Below are positions 1 through 8,317 of a DNA stretch of 64,000 bases, in pieces (positions within the stretch are counted from its first letter, which is position 1; every line of letters begins with the position of its first letter). The notes below the pieces were generated by a model. It worked only from the letters and a program-made list of their open reading frames with translations. It ran no database searches and had not been told where the DNA came from. The position numbers were made by a program, and so were the translations under genes. The stretch lies in contig JANYCT010000053.1 of NCBI GenBank assembly GCA_025360105.1, forward strand, positions 1 through 64,000, in the 5' to 3' direction. The DNA is from Actinomycetes bacterium (GTDB taxonomy: Bacteria; Actinomycetota; Acidimicrobiia; Acidimicrobiales; Ilumatobacteraceae).

Positions 1-357
1 GCGGTCACCGATGTCACCGGCTTCGGTCTGTTCGGGCACTCGTGGGAAATGGCCGAGCGAGCCAACGCCACGTTCGTCTTCGACTACGCCAACCTGCCCC
101 TGTACAGCGGAGTTGCCGATGCCTTGCAGCGCGGCGTTCGCACCGGCGGCGACCCACGCAATCGCGAGCACGTGCAACAACACGTGAGTGTGGGCGTCGG
201 TCTCACCGACGCGCAGGTGGCCATCGGATACGACCCGCAGACGTCGGGTGGGTTGCTCGCAGCGGTGCACCCTTCGGTGCAGGCCGATCTTGCAGCGGCG
301 GGCTTCGTCGCCATTGGTCACGTGGTTGCCGGCGACGCGCAGATCGTGCTCCAGTAG
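1..357 (+). CDS. selD: Selenide, water dikinase, C-terminal part
   Basis: The 3' end of a gene that enters from outside the window, open from base 1 and stopping at 355-357. The product makes selenophosphate from selenide and ATP, the selenium donor for selenocysteine and selenouridine synthesis. The first residues read AVTDVTGFGLFGH, the SelD-family motif at the start of the C-terminal half, and DPQTSGGLL, another SelD hallmark, follows. The N-terminal half with the catalytic Cys/Sec and Lys lies upstream and cannot be judged. The next gene, rnhB, begins six bases after the stop, so the two are probably co-transcribed. Confidence 0.88.
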   Translation, partial: AVTDVTGFGLFGHSWEMAERANATFVFDYANLPLYSGVADALQRGVRTGGDPRNREHVQQHVSVGVGLTDAQVAIGYDPQTSGGLLAAVHPSVQADLAAAGFVAIGHVVAGDAQIVLQ

Positions 358-363
358 GGCTTG

Positions 364-1041
364 ATGGCATCTCGTCGTAGCAAGGCACCCACTCGCGCGA
401 TCGAGCGCGAGCTGTGGGACGCCGGTCACGACATCGTCGTTGGCATCGACGAGGTCGGACGTGGTTCGTGGGCGGGTCCGTTGATGGTGGGCGTTGCCGT
501 GTTGCCGCGCGACCGCCGGGTCAACGGGGTGCGCGACTCCAAGATGCTCACCGAGTCCGGTCGGGAGGACCTTTTCGATCGTGTGGCGGCTTGGTGCGAG
601 GCATGGGCCGTGGGTGGCGCAAGCCATCGGGAATGCGACGAGTTGGGTATGGCCGACGCACAACGACTCGCCACGCGGCGTGCGCTCGATGCCCTCGGGC
701 TCACCCCTGATGCAGCAGTGGTGGACGGCAAATGGAACTTCGTGTCGCCCTACGTTTCGCAGGTAGAGATGCGGGTGAAGGCCGATGCAATCTGTCTGTC
801 GGTGGCCGCGGCATCGATCCTCGCCAAGGTCACCCGCGACCGCATCATGCGCGAGCAGGCCGAGAGCTTTCCGCACTGGCACTTCGACACGAACAAGGGT
901 TATCCCTGTCCGCTGCATCGCACTGCGTTGGCCGGCTATGGCCCGTCGGCGATCCACCGTCGTTCGTGGGTATTCATGGAACACTTCGTGCCGTGGCCCG
1001 GCATGCGTGTCATCCGTCCCGAACAGCCGACGCTGTTCTGA
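364..1041 (+). CDS. rnhB: Ribonuclease HII
   Basis: Endonuclease that cuts RNA in RNA-DNA hybrids and removes misincorporated ribonucleotides. The 225-residue product has the metal-binding signature GIDEVGRGSWAGPL at residues 27-40, with D29 and E30 as the first acidic pair. Further conserved acidic residues lie in VVDGKW and in KADAICLSVAAASILAKV. The RNase HII hallmark GYPCPLHRTAL is near the C-terminus. The ATG at 364 is preferred to the TTG at 361 immediately before it. Length is normal for bacterial RNase HII. It follows selD by a few bases. Confidence 0.95.
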   Translation: MASRRSKAPTRAIERELWDAGHDIVVGIDEVGRGSWAGPLMVGVAVLPRDRRVNGVRDSKMLTESGREDLFDRVAAWCEAWAVGGASHRECDELGMADAQRLATRRALDALGLTPDAAVVDGKWNFVSPYVSQVEMRVKADAICLSVAAASILAKVTRDRIMREQAESFPHWHFDTNKGYPCPLHRTALAGYGPSAIHRRSWVFMEHFVPWPGMRVIRPEQPTLF

Positions 1042-1056
1042 GCATGCAGTGAATCG

Positions 1057-2340
1057 ATGAACAACCAACACGTTGAGGTGCTCGTGATCGGCGCTGGTCT
1101 GGCAGGTCTGCGTGCTGCAGTGGATCTCGTCGACGCTGGTCGCGATGTGATGGTGGTGGAGGCCCGGGACCGTGTGGGTGGACGTGTGTGGAGCCATACG
1201 TTCGCGAACGGTCAGTGGTGCGAACGCGGTGCCGAATTCATCGACACCAACCATGCCGCCGTACTTGCGCTCGCCGAAGAACTGGGCCTGTCGCTCACGA
1301 CGGTGGACAGCGGTCACGACGATGCCCGTCGTTGGCTCGATGTCGGCGGACGTACCGCACCGTTTGCCTTCCACCATTCGCTCACCGGTGAGTTGGCGCG
1401 ATGGAACGAAGCACTGTTTGCGCTCGCTGCGTCGGTCGATCCCGACGATCCGTCCGACGGCGTCTTGGCCGCGACCCTCGACAATTCGCGGCTCTCGGAT
1501 CTGATCAGCGACTTGCAACTCAGCGTGATGGCACGCGTGGTCATCGGTCGCGAGGTGCGCAGCGAATACATGCTCGGACCCGATGAGGTGTCGCAGTTGA
1601 TGGCCGGCTGGATGACGGCCAGGCATCTGCAGGCGGGCGAGGGTCGCGAGGCCTATCGAATAGCGGGCGGCAACGACCTGCTCGCACGTGGGCTTGCGGC
1701 ACGGCTCGGCGAACGGGTGCACCTCAACGCAGCGGTCGATGTCTTCGACGCGAACAGCGGCGTTGTGGTGCTCGCAAACGGCGATGTGGTGACGGCGCAA
1801 CATCTCATCGTCACGGTGCCGTTGCCAGTGCTCGGGCGGATGTGGCCCGAGATGCCGCGCGAACTCGCCGCTGTCGGCTACGGCATCGGCGGCAAGGTGA
1901 GCGTGCAGGTCGGTCGGCGCGTGTGGAACGACCACGGATGCGATGGTTCGGTCGTCACCGAACGTGCGTGGGGGCAGATGTGGGAGACCAGCGAAGATCA
2001 GCCCGGCGACACCGGCGTGCTCACGATTCTGCTCACCTCGCACGACGGCGCGGCGCTGGCGGCGTTGCCCGACACTGCGGGTCGGGTCATCGACGAAGCT
2101 GACCGGCTCTTCCCCGGGCTCAAAGGCCTGGCCGGCGAGCGTGTTCAGACCGACTGGACCAACGACCGGTACAGCCTCGGTTGCTACGCCACCTTCGGTG
2201 CCGGAGAGTTACTGCCGGCGTGGCCGTTGTTGCAGCGGGCCTATGGGCGAATGGTGCTCGCAGGCGAACACACCGACGCGTTCGCAGGCTTCATGGAGGG
2301 TGCGCTCCGCAGCGGCACACGTGCTGCGACTCTGGTGTGA
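1057..2340 (+). CDS. FAD-dependent amine oxidase family protein
   Basis: Flavoprotein of the monoamine oxidase / phytoene desaturase-like superfamily, 427 residues. An N-terminal dinucleotide-binding motif VIGAGLAGLRAAVDL has its glycines at residues 12, 14 and 17, followed by VVEARDRVGGRVWS, which contacts the ADP ribose. The C-terminus carries the second FAD motif, seen as LAGEHTDAFAGFMEGALRSG. Both are typical of amine oxidases acting on mono- or polyamines, but the substrate cannot be read from sequence. It starts 15 bases after rnhB and may share its transcript. The gene ahead on the other strand converges on it. Confidence 0.85.
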   Translation: MNNQHVEVLVIGAGLAGLRAAVDLVDAGRDVMVVEARDRVGGRVWSHTFANGQWCERGAEFIDTNHAAVLALAEELGLSLTTVDSGHDDARRWLDVGGRTAPFAFHHSLTGELARWNEALFALAASVDPDDPSDGVLAATLDNSRLSDLISDLQLSVMARVVIGREVRSEYMLGPDEVSQLMAGWMTARHLQAGEGREAYRIAGGNDLLARGLAARLGERVHLNAAVDVFDANSGVVVLANGDVVTAQHLIVTVPLPVLGRMWPEMPRELAAVGYGIGGKVSVQVGRRVWNDHGCDGSVVTERAWGQMWETSEDQPGDTGVLTILLTSHDGAALAALPDTAGRVIDEADRLFPGLKGLAGERVQTDWTNDRYSLGCYATFGAGELLPAWPLLQRAYGRMVLAGEHTDAFAGFMEGALRSGTRAATLV

Positions 2341-2364
2341 CCGGTATGTCGTGTGTTCGACCGG

Positions 2365-3546
2365 CTACACGCGATCGAGCGCTTGGGCCAGGTCGGCCAC
2401 CAGGTCGGCACTCGATTCGATGCCGACCGACAGTCGCACCAACGAGGCCGGCACCTGCAGCGGTGACCCCGCTGCGGAAGCATGGGTCATCAGACCCGGA
2501 TGCTCGATGAGGCTCTCGACCGCACCGAGTGACTCGGCGAGGGTGAAGATCGTGGTGTGTTTCACGACTTCGAGCGCAGCGGCTTCGCCACCGCGGCACG
2601 TGAAGCTGACCATGCCTCCGAAGTCGCGCATCTGCCGCGAGGCCGCGGCGTGGCCGGGGTGATCGGGCAGCTGCGGATAGAGCACCCGATCCACGGCCGG
2701 GTGGCCCACGAGGAGGTCGACGATCGCCCGTGCGTTGCTGCAGTGTCGATCCATACGGACCGCGAGAGTCTTCACGCCGCGCAGCACCAGATAGCAGTCG
2801 AACGGCGCGGGGATGGCACCCGCTGCGTTCTGCGTGAAGCGAATGCGATCGGCGAGAGTCGGATCGTTCAGCGCCACGAAACCACCGACCACGTCGCTGT
2901 GTCCGCCCAGATACTTGGTGGCCGAGTGCACCACGATGTCGGCGCCGAGCGTCAACGGCTGCTGCAGGTAGGGCGTAGCGAAGGTGTTGTCGACCACCAC
3001 CAACGCACCGTGCGAATGCGCCAGTGTGGCGATTGCCTCGATATCGACACAGGTGAGCAGGGGATTGGTGGGCGTCTCGAGCCAGACCATGCGGGTGTCG
3101 GCCGGCCATTTTGTTGCAAGTGCATCTATGTCGGTGAGATCGACCGCGCTCCACGGGAAGCCGAGCGGCGACCACACCTTGCTGATCAGTCGGAAGGTGC
3201 CTCCGTATGCGTCGTTGCCGAGCAGGATGCGATCGCCCTGTTGCAAGAGGCGAATGATGTTGTCCTCGGCGGCGAGGCCGCTGGCGAATGCGAATCCGAA
3301 CGCGGCGTTCTCGAGCGACGCCAGGCATGCCTCGAGCGCAGCGCGGGTGGGGTTGCCGCTGCGCGAATACTCGAACCCCTTGTGTATGCCCACGCCCTCT
3401 TGGGCGAACGTGGTGCTGAGCGTGATCGGTGTGACCACCGCGCCGCTCGCCGCATCGGGTTCCTGCCCAGTATGCACTGCGCGGGTTTCGAATCCCCAGC
3501 AAGTGCGGTCGCTCACGTCGTTCATTTCATCGTCCATCTCACCCAT
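2365..3546 (-). CDS. Cystathionine gamma-synthase / gamma-lyase family PLP enzyme
   Basis: PLP enzyme of the Cys/Met metabolism family, about 393 residues. Family signatures include ETRAVHTGQ near the N-terminus, YSRSGNPTRAALE, the aspartate loop VVVDNTFATPYLQQPL, and the PLP-binding lysine in HSATKYLGGHSDVVGG. Gamma-synthase and gamma-lyase cannot be separated reliably by eye. It lies directly downstream of cystathionine beta-synthase, so a transsulfuration role (homocysteine to cysteine via cystathionine) with lyase activity fits well. The ATG chosen at 3546 overlaps the end of the cbs reading frame by eight bases. In-frame ATGs at 3537 and 3525 are also possible, and no Shine-Dalgarno sequence decides between them. 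Confidence 0.88.
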   Translation of the reverse strand: MGEMDDEMNDVSDRTCWGFETRAVHTGQEPDAASGAVVTPITLSTTFAQEGVGIHKGFEYSRSGNPTRAALEACLASLENAAFGFAFASGLAAEDNIIRLLQQGDRILLGNDAYGGTFRLISKVWSPLGFPWSAVDLTDIDALATKWPADTRMVWLETPTNPLLTCVDIEAIATLAHSHGALVVVDNTFATPYLQQPLTLGADIVVHSATKYLGGHSDVVGGFVALNDPTLADRIRFTQNAAGAIPAPFDCYLVLRGVKTLAVRMDRHCSNARAIVDLLVGHPAVDRVLYPQLPDHPGHAAASRQMRDFGGMVSFTCRGGEAAALEVVKHTTIFTLAESLGAVESLIEHPGLMTHASAAGSPLQVPASLVRLSVGIESSADLVADLAQALDRV

Positions 3547-4954
3547 CGTCAACAACCGCCTGGAGATACGCCAACACGTCTGTACGTGTCATCACGCTGA
3601 GGGGTCGCCCGCCAGAGAGCACCAGCAGTGCGGGCGCCGAATCGAGCATCTCGACGGCGAGCTCCACCTTCTGGCCGATACCGATCGTTGGCAGCTTCGG
3701 ACCCATCACGCGATCAACCGGCGTATCGAGCACATCGGGATCGCGGAAGATCGCGTCCATCAAATCGAGTTCGTCCACCGCCCCCGACACCTCCGCGTTG
3801 GCGAACGGTGGTGTGTTCTTGCAGACCACCAACTGACTCACGCCGTGGGCGCGCATGAGGTCGATTGCGTGGCGCACGGTCTGCGATGGATTCACGTACA
3901 GCAACTCCGGTGTCTCGCCGCGGCTGGCGAGCATCGCGCCGACGCACTGCTCGCATTCACGCAGGAACCCGAAGTTGGCCATCCATCCGTCGTCGAACAC
4001 CTTCGACAGATAGCCGCGCCCGGAGTCAGGGTTGAACACAACGACGATGTCGTCAGGCGCGGCGCTCTTCGCAACTTGAATCGCGGCGGCGACGGCCATC
4101 CCGCCGCTACCTCCGATGAGAATGCCTTCCTCGCGGCTAACGCGGCGCGCAGTGAGGAAACTCACCTCGTCGCTGATCGCAATGATCTCGTCGTAGAGGC
4201 TCGCGTCCCACGCCGCAGGGAAGAAGTCCTCGCCCACACCTTCGACCAGATAGGGGCGCCCGGAACCACCGCTGAACACCGAGCCCACGGGATCGGCAGC
4301 GATGATGCGGATGCTCGGGTTCATCTCGCGCAGATACCGGGCCGTGCCGGTGATGGACCCACACGTGCCCGCACCCGCTACGAAGTGCGTGATGCGCCCG
4401 CCGGTTTGACGCCACAACTCGGGGCCGGTGGTGTTGTAGTGGGACTGCGGATTGGCTGGGTTGGCGTACTGATTGGGCCGGAACGCGTTGCGCTCGTGGG
4501 TGAGACGTTCGGCGACTTTGTAGTAGCTGGTCGGATCATCGGGCGCCACGGCAACGGGGCACACCACGACCTCGGCACCATAGGCCCGCAGCAACGAGAC
4601 CTTCTCTGGCGCAACCTTGTCGGTCATCACAAACACACAGGTGTATCCGCGCTGCGCGGCCACGATGGCCAGCCCGACGCCGGTGTTGCCGCTGGTGGGT
4701 TCCACGATGGTGCCGCCGGGTAACAGCAAGCCATCGCGCTCGGCGGCCAAGATCATCTCGAGCGCAGGACGATCCTTCGCAGAGCCGCCGGGATTGGTGG
4801 TCTCCATCTTCATCGTCAACACGCCCGTGATGCCTTCGAGTTCACTGATGCGCTTGAGCCGCACGAGCGGCGTGTTACCGATGAGATCGATCACCGAATC
4901 GGCGATCGCGGTGCCGTGTAACCGGGTGTCTGCTGAATCGCTGCCCCATGCCAT
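3539..4954 (-). CDS. cbs: Cystathionine beta-synthase
   Basis: Condenses serine and homocysteine to cystathionine. The 471-residue product has a fold-type II PLP core with DLIGNTPLVRL at residues 23-33, the PLP lysine K60 in NPGGSAKDRPAL and the phosphate loop PTSGNTGVGLA. Two C-terminal CBS domains fill roughly the last 120 residues; in related enzymes they bind adenosyl ligands. Length matches actinobacterial Cbs. The open frame runs further upstream, but the ATG at 4954 (MAWGSDSADT) is chosen because it matches family length. It is divergent from the SWIM-protein gene, with 47 bases between the two starts. Confidence 0.92.
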   Translation of the reverse strand: MAWGSDSADTRLHGTAIADSVIDLIGNTPLVRLKRISELEGITGVLTMKMETTNPGGSAKDRPALEMILAAERDGLLLPGGTIVEPTSGNTGVGLAIVAAQRGYTCVFVMTDKVAPEKVSLLRAYGAEVVVCPVAVAPDDPTSYYKVAERLTHERNAFRPNQYANPANPQSHYNTTGPELWRQTGGRITHFVAGAGTCGSITGTARYLREMNPSIRIIAADPVGSVFSGGSGRPYLVEGVGEDFFPAAWDASLYDEIIAISDEVSFLTARRVSREEGILIGGSGGMAVAAAIQVAKSAAPDDIVVVFNPDSGRGYLSKVFDDGWMANFGFLRECEQCVGAMLASRGETPELLYVNPSQTVRHAIDLMRAHGVSQLVVCKNTPPFANAEVSGAVDELDLMDAIFRDPDVLDTPVDRVMGPKLPTIGIGQKVELAVEMLDSAPALLVLSGGRPLSVMTRTDVLAYLQAVVDDG

Positions 4955-5001
4955 GTCCGCAGGGTACTGGCTGTCACACGGGCTGTATACGGTGTCCGGT
5001 G

Positions 5002-6417
5002 ATGACCGTCCGTCCCACGCCCGAGCAGGTGCTTTCGCTTGCACCCGATCCGGGTGCTGCCAGTGCAGCGCTGGCGTTGGCCAACCCGGCGTCATGGTCA
5101 GCGGCTGGGTGCGACGACAGCGCGGTGTGGGGCAACTACGTCGCAGCATCGGCCGAGCCATACATGGTCGCAGTCGATCTCTCCGACGATGTCGCCGGCC
5201 CGGCCTATCGCTGTAACTGTCCGAGTCGCAAGATCCCCTGCAAACACGCACTCGGGCTGCTGTTGCTGTTTGCGAACGGGGGCGTGATGCGTGCTCAGCG
5301 GCTGCCGTTTGCTGCCGCATGGTTGCAGCGTCGCAGCCAGCAAGAAAACGCCGCTCCGGAGCCGGAATCCGAGACTCCTGCCGTCGCCTCGCACGATGGT
5401 GGTGCTTCCAGCGCGGCCGACAGCGGCGCGCTCGGAGGCGGTGCCCGCGCGCCGCGTCCCGAGATGGGTTCGGTCGATCCTGCCCGACTCAAGCGTCAAC
5501 TCGAACGCGCGGCGCGCATGCGTGGCGGCTTACAGGAACTCGATCGTTGGTTGGCCGATCGCGTTCGCGCCGGGCTTGCGGCCCCCGAGCTCGCCGACAT
5601 GGCCACATGGGAGCGTCTCTCGGCGCGTTTGGTCGATGCGCAGTGTGGTGGTCTGGCCAATCGCGTGAAGCGTGTGGCCGTCAAGGTCGGCCAGCACGCG
5701 CGCTGGCACGAAGACGTGCTCGAGGAACTTGCGATTCTGCATGTGCTGGCCGTCGGCGCCCAACGCAGCTCCAACCTTCCGGCCGAGCTCGGCGAAGGCG
5801 TTCACGCCGCGACGGGCCTCACCGCATCGAAGGAGCACGTGCTCGAAGGTGTTCCGTCCACAACGCGCTGGATCGTGGCCGGCGAGAGCCGCACGCGCGA
5901 GGATCGCATCACCGTGCAGCGCACCTGGCTCTGCGATACCGCAAGCACAGACCGTACTACGTGGGCAATGGTGCTGGGCTTTGGCGCCTTCGGTGTGGAG
6001 GTCACGTCGCCGTATCCCATCGGCTGCGCACTCGATGCCGATGTGCACTGGTACCCGGGCGGCATCGCGCTTCGCGCGATGGTGGGGCGCGAGCACTCCG
6101 CGCCGGCGTTCTACGCGCCAGGCCCACCGCATACCTCCATCGCCGAAGGGCTCCGTGCGTGTGGCTGGGCCGTCGCGGCCGAGCCATGGCTCGAGCGTTA
6201 CCCGTTGTGCGTCCACGCCGTGCCGACACCCGTGGGCAATGGCCGCTGGGTCGTGGCCGATGCAACTGGTTCGGTACCCATCGTCGACGGCTTCTGGCGC
6301 ATGGCTGAGTTGGTCTGCATTTCGGCAGGCTTGCCTGTGACGATCATGGGGGAGTGGAGCACCGAGGGCTTCTTGCCACTCACGATGTGGGCCGACAACC
6401 AGGTGGTGGTGTTGTGA
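5002..6417 (+). CDS. SWIM zinc-finger protein, first gene of the MoxR/vWA operon
   Basis: A 471-residue protein with a SWIM zinc motif. C71-x-C73, followed by C80-x-H82 (YRCNCPSRKIPCKHALGLLL), gives the CxC...CxH arrangement. SWIM domains bind DNA or protein partners. The rest is unfamiliar: a low-complexity linker at about residues 110-150, then a helical segment and a beta-rich C-terminal half. No enzyme motif was seen. The ATG at 5002 is preferred because the upstream extension would run into the cbs start region. The stop overlaps the next start (GTGA), indicating translational coupling. In actinobacteria, SWIM proteins of this kind are known neighbours of DUF5691, MoxR, DUF5682 and vWA genes. 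Confidence 0.85.
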   Translation: MTVRPTPEQVLSLAPDPGAASAALALANPASWSAAGCDDSAVWGNYVAASAEPYMVAVDLSDDVAGPAYRCNCPSRKIPCKHALGLLLLFANGGVMRAQRLPFAAAWLQRRSQQENAAPEPESETPAVASHDGGASSAADSGALGGGARAPRPEMGSVDPARLKRQLERAARMRGGLQELDRWLADRVRAGLAAPELADMATWERLSARLVDAQCGGLANRVKRVAVKVGQHARWHEDVLEELAILHVLAVGAQRSSNLPAELGEGVHAATGLTASKEHVLEGVPSTTRWIVAGESRTREDRITVQRTWLCDTASTDRTTWAMVLGFGAFGVEVTSPYPIGCALDADVHWYPGGIALRAMVGREHSAPAFYAPGPPHTSIAEGLRACGWAVAAEPWLERYPLCVHAVPTPVGNGRWVVADATGSVPIVDGFWRMAELVCISAGLPVTIMGEWSTEGFLPLTMWADNQVVVL

Positions 6418-7256
6418 CGGCGCACGAGGTTCATGACGTGCCGATCAATCATGACGCGCGCGAACTCGGCGCATCGGCAAGTTCCGAATGGGCGCGGCTC
6501 GTCACCATCGCCATTCTCGGCACCGACCGCCGCCCGCTTCCTGCTGCCGAGCCCGGTTGGGAAACGCTCACCGCGGCCGCCGATCCCGGGGCGGAGTTGC
6601 TCGACCGTGCGGCGGCTGTGGCCACGGCCCGCCGCGCCGGCGTGCAGCCCAACCCGGCGCCTGCTCGCATCGAACCAGCGCCCGCTGATGTTCGCCCGTC
6701 GTGCCCGCCAGACGCGGCCTCGCTGCTGGCACAGATGTTGCGTGGCGAGCACGATGTGTTGCTGCCCGAGTGGTTCGCGTTGTGCGAACTGGCGCACGTG
6801 CAGGTGGCGCCCCACCTCATCCCCGCCCTGCTCCTGCGTGGACGCCGCAACCCAGCGTTCAACGTGGTGGTGCGTCGGGTCATCGGGGCTCGCGCCGCAT
6901 GGCTCGCCGAGGCGATGCCCGAACTCAATATCAGCCAGTTGTCGGGGCCGGTACCGCCGGGCACGGCGGCGTTCCTGCCTCCTTCGCCGCCGTCCGACAG
7001 TGGTGCCCTGGTCACCGCAATCAGCTCCACATTTTACGACCGAGCGGCCACGTGGGCGGCCGCAGCACAACTTCGCCTTGCGGTCGCATCGATCGATCCG
7101 GTGTGGTTGCCGGCACTGATCGTCGAGCTGCAGCGAGCACCGTTCTCGTCTGTCACCGAGCGCACGCGGGTCGATCTCCTCGGCCTGGCTCTGGCCCGTC
7201 AACAGCTGGTCAGCTGTCTGCAACCAGCGGGAACGCGTGTACGGTTGGAGCCGTGA
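6414..7256 (+). CDS. DUF5691-like protein
   Basis: A 280-residue, mostly helical protein rich in Ala, Leu and Arg, without a recognisable catalytic motif. It is assigned to DUF5691 from its conserved opening WARLVTIAILGTDRRPLP and its place between a SWIM protein and a MoxR ATPase; the domain name needs a profile search. It looks shorter than many members of this family as I remember them. The start is the GTG at 6414, overlapping the SWIM gene stop by four bases (GTGA). The gene ends with another GTGA overlap into the MoxR gene. It could be a helical-repeat scaffold, but that is inference. Confidence 0.7.
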   Translation: MTAHEVHDVPINHDARELGASASSEWARLVTIAILGTDRRPLPAAEPGWETLTAAADPGAELLDRAAAVATARRAGVQPNPAPARIEPAPADVRPSCPPDAASLLAQMLRGEHDVLLPEWFALCELAHVQVAPHLIPALLLRGRRNPAFNVVVRRVIGARAAWLAEAMPELNISQLSGPVPPGTAAFLPPSPPSDSGALVTAISSTFYDRAATWAAAAQLRLAVASIDPVWLPALIVELQRAPFSSVTERTRVDLLGLALARQQLVSCLQPAGTRVRLEP

Positions 7257-8314
7257 GTCCCCTCGAGCCAATGCCCGCTACTGGCGATGTTCTGCGGCCC
7301 CACGCCGAGAATGAGTTTGCACACGAACTGGCCGCGCTTGCGGCCTGCGACACACGTCAGCGCCCCCCTCGCTGGCACTTGTCGCCATGGTCGGTGGTCA
7401 ACTACCTCATGGGCACAACGCTTGCCGATGGCACCATCATCTCGGCAAAGTACGTGGGCTCCCGTCGCTTGATGGAGGTTGCGGTGGCCACGCTCGCCAC
7501 CGACCGCGCCCTGCTGTTGCTCGGCCTGCCCGGCACGGCGAAGACCTGGGTCAGCGAGCATCTCGCGGCTGCCATCAGCGGCGACTCCACGTTGTTGGTG
7601 CAGGGCACTGCCGGTACCGCCGAGGAAGCGGTGCGCTACGGATGGAACTACGCGCGGCTTTTGGCCGAAGGTCCAAGTTCGGCAGCGCTGGTGCCGTCGC
7701 CGGTGTATCGCGCGATGGAGCACGGTTCCATTGTGCGCATCGAGGAACTCACGCGCATGCCCAGCGATGTGCAGGACGCGCTCATCACCGTGCTCAGCGA
7801 GAAGGTGCTACCCATCCCTGAACTCGGCAGTGAGATGCAGGCGCGGCCCGGCTTCAACCTCATCGCTACGGCGAACAATCGCGACCGCGGCGTGAACGAG
7901 CTGTCTAGCGCGCTCCGACGACGCTTCAACACGGTGGTGTTACCCACTCCTGCCACGGTCGACGAGGAAGTACTCATCGTCACCCAGCGCGTGGCCGCGC
8001 TGTCCAACATGCTCACCCTGCCAGCGGTCACCACCTCCGCCGACGAGATTCGGCGCGTTGTCACCGTGTTTCGCGAGCTGCGCAGCGGCCAGAGCGAAGA
8101 CGGGCGTATCAAGTTCAAGACCCCGTCCGGAACGATGAGTACGGCGGAGGCAATCTCGGTGATGGTGCAGGGCATCGCCATGGCCGCGCATCTGGGCGAT
8201 GGCAGCCTTCGGTTCGACGCGTTGCTCAGCGGTATCGAATCCACCGTCGTCAAAGATCCCGTGCACGACACCGTCGTCTGGCGCGAATACCTCGATTCGC
8301 TGCCGATTCGCTGA
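7253..8314 (+). CDS. MoxR-type AAA+ ATPase
   Basis: A 353-residue AAA+ ATPase of the MoxR branch, which typically remodels or activates a partner together with a von Willebrand A protein. Walker A is GLPGTAKT at residues 91-98. The Walker B region is IVRIEELTRMP with E164-E165. Sensor 1 lies in NLIATANNRDRG and an arginine finger is likely in SSALRRRFN. The start is the GTG at 7253 that overlaps the preceding stop; an ATG six codons further in is an alternative. It ends three bases before the DUF5682 gene. The vWA partner is two genes downstream. Confidence 0.9.
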   Translation: MSPLEPMPATGDVLRPHAENEFAHELAALAACDTRQRPPRWHLSPWSVVNYLMGTTLADGTIISAKYVGSRRLMEVAVATLATDRALLLLGLPGTAKTWVSEHLAAAISGDSTLLVQGTAGTAEEAVRYGWNYARLLAEGPSSAALVPSPVYRAMEHGSIVRIEELTRMPSDVQDALITVLSEKVLPIPELGSEMQARPGFNLIATANNRDRGVNELSSALRRRFNTVVLPTPATVDEEVLIVTQRVAALSNMLTLPAVTTSADEIRRVVTVFRELRSGQSEDGRIKFKTPSGTMSTAEAISVMVQGIAMAAHLGDGSLRFDALLSGIESTVVKDPVHDTVVWREYLDSLPIR

Positions 8315-8317
8315 CAC

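Noticed and set aside
2984-4723. A 579-codon open frame antisense to the cystathionine gamma- and beta-synthase genes
   Set aside because: The reverse strand encodes two clearly recognisable PLP enzymes over the same span. The plus-strand translation has no family motif and is an effect of high GC content.
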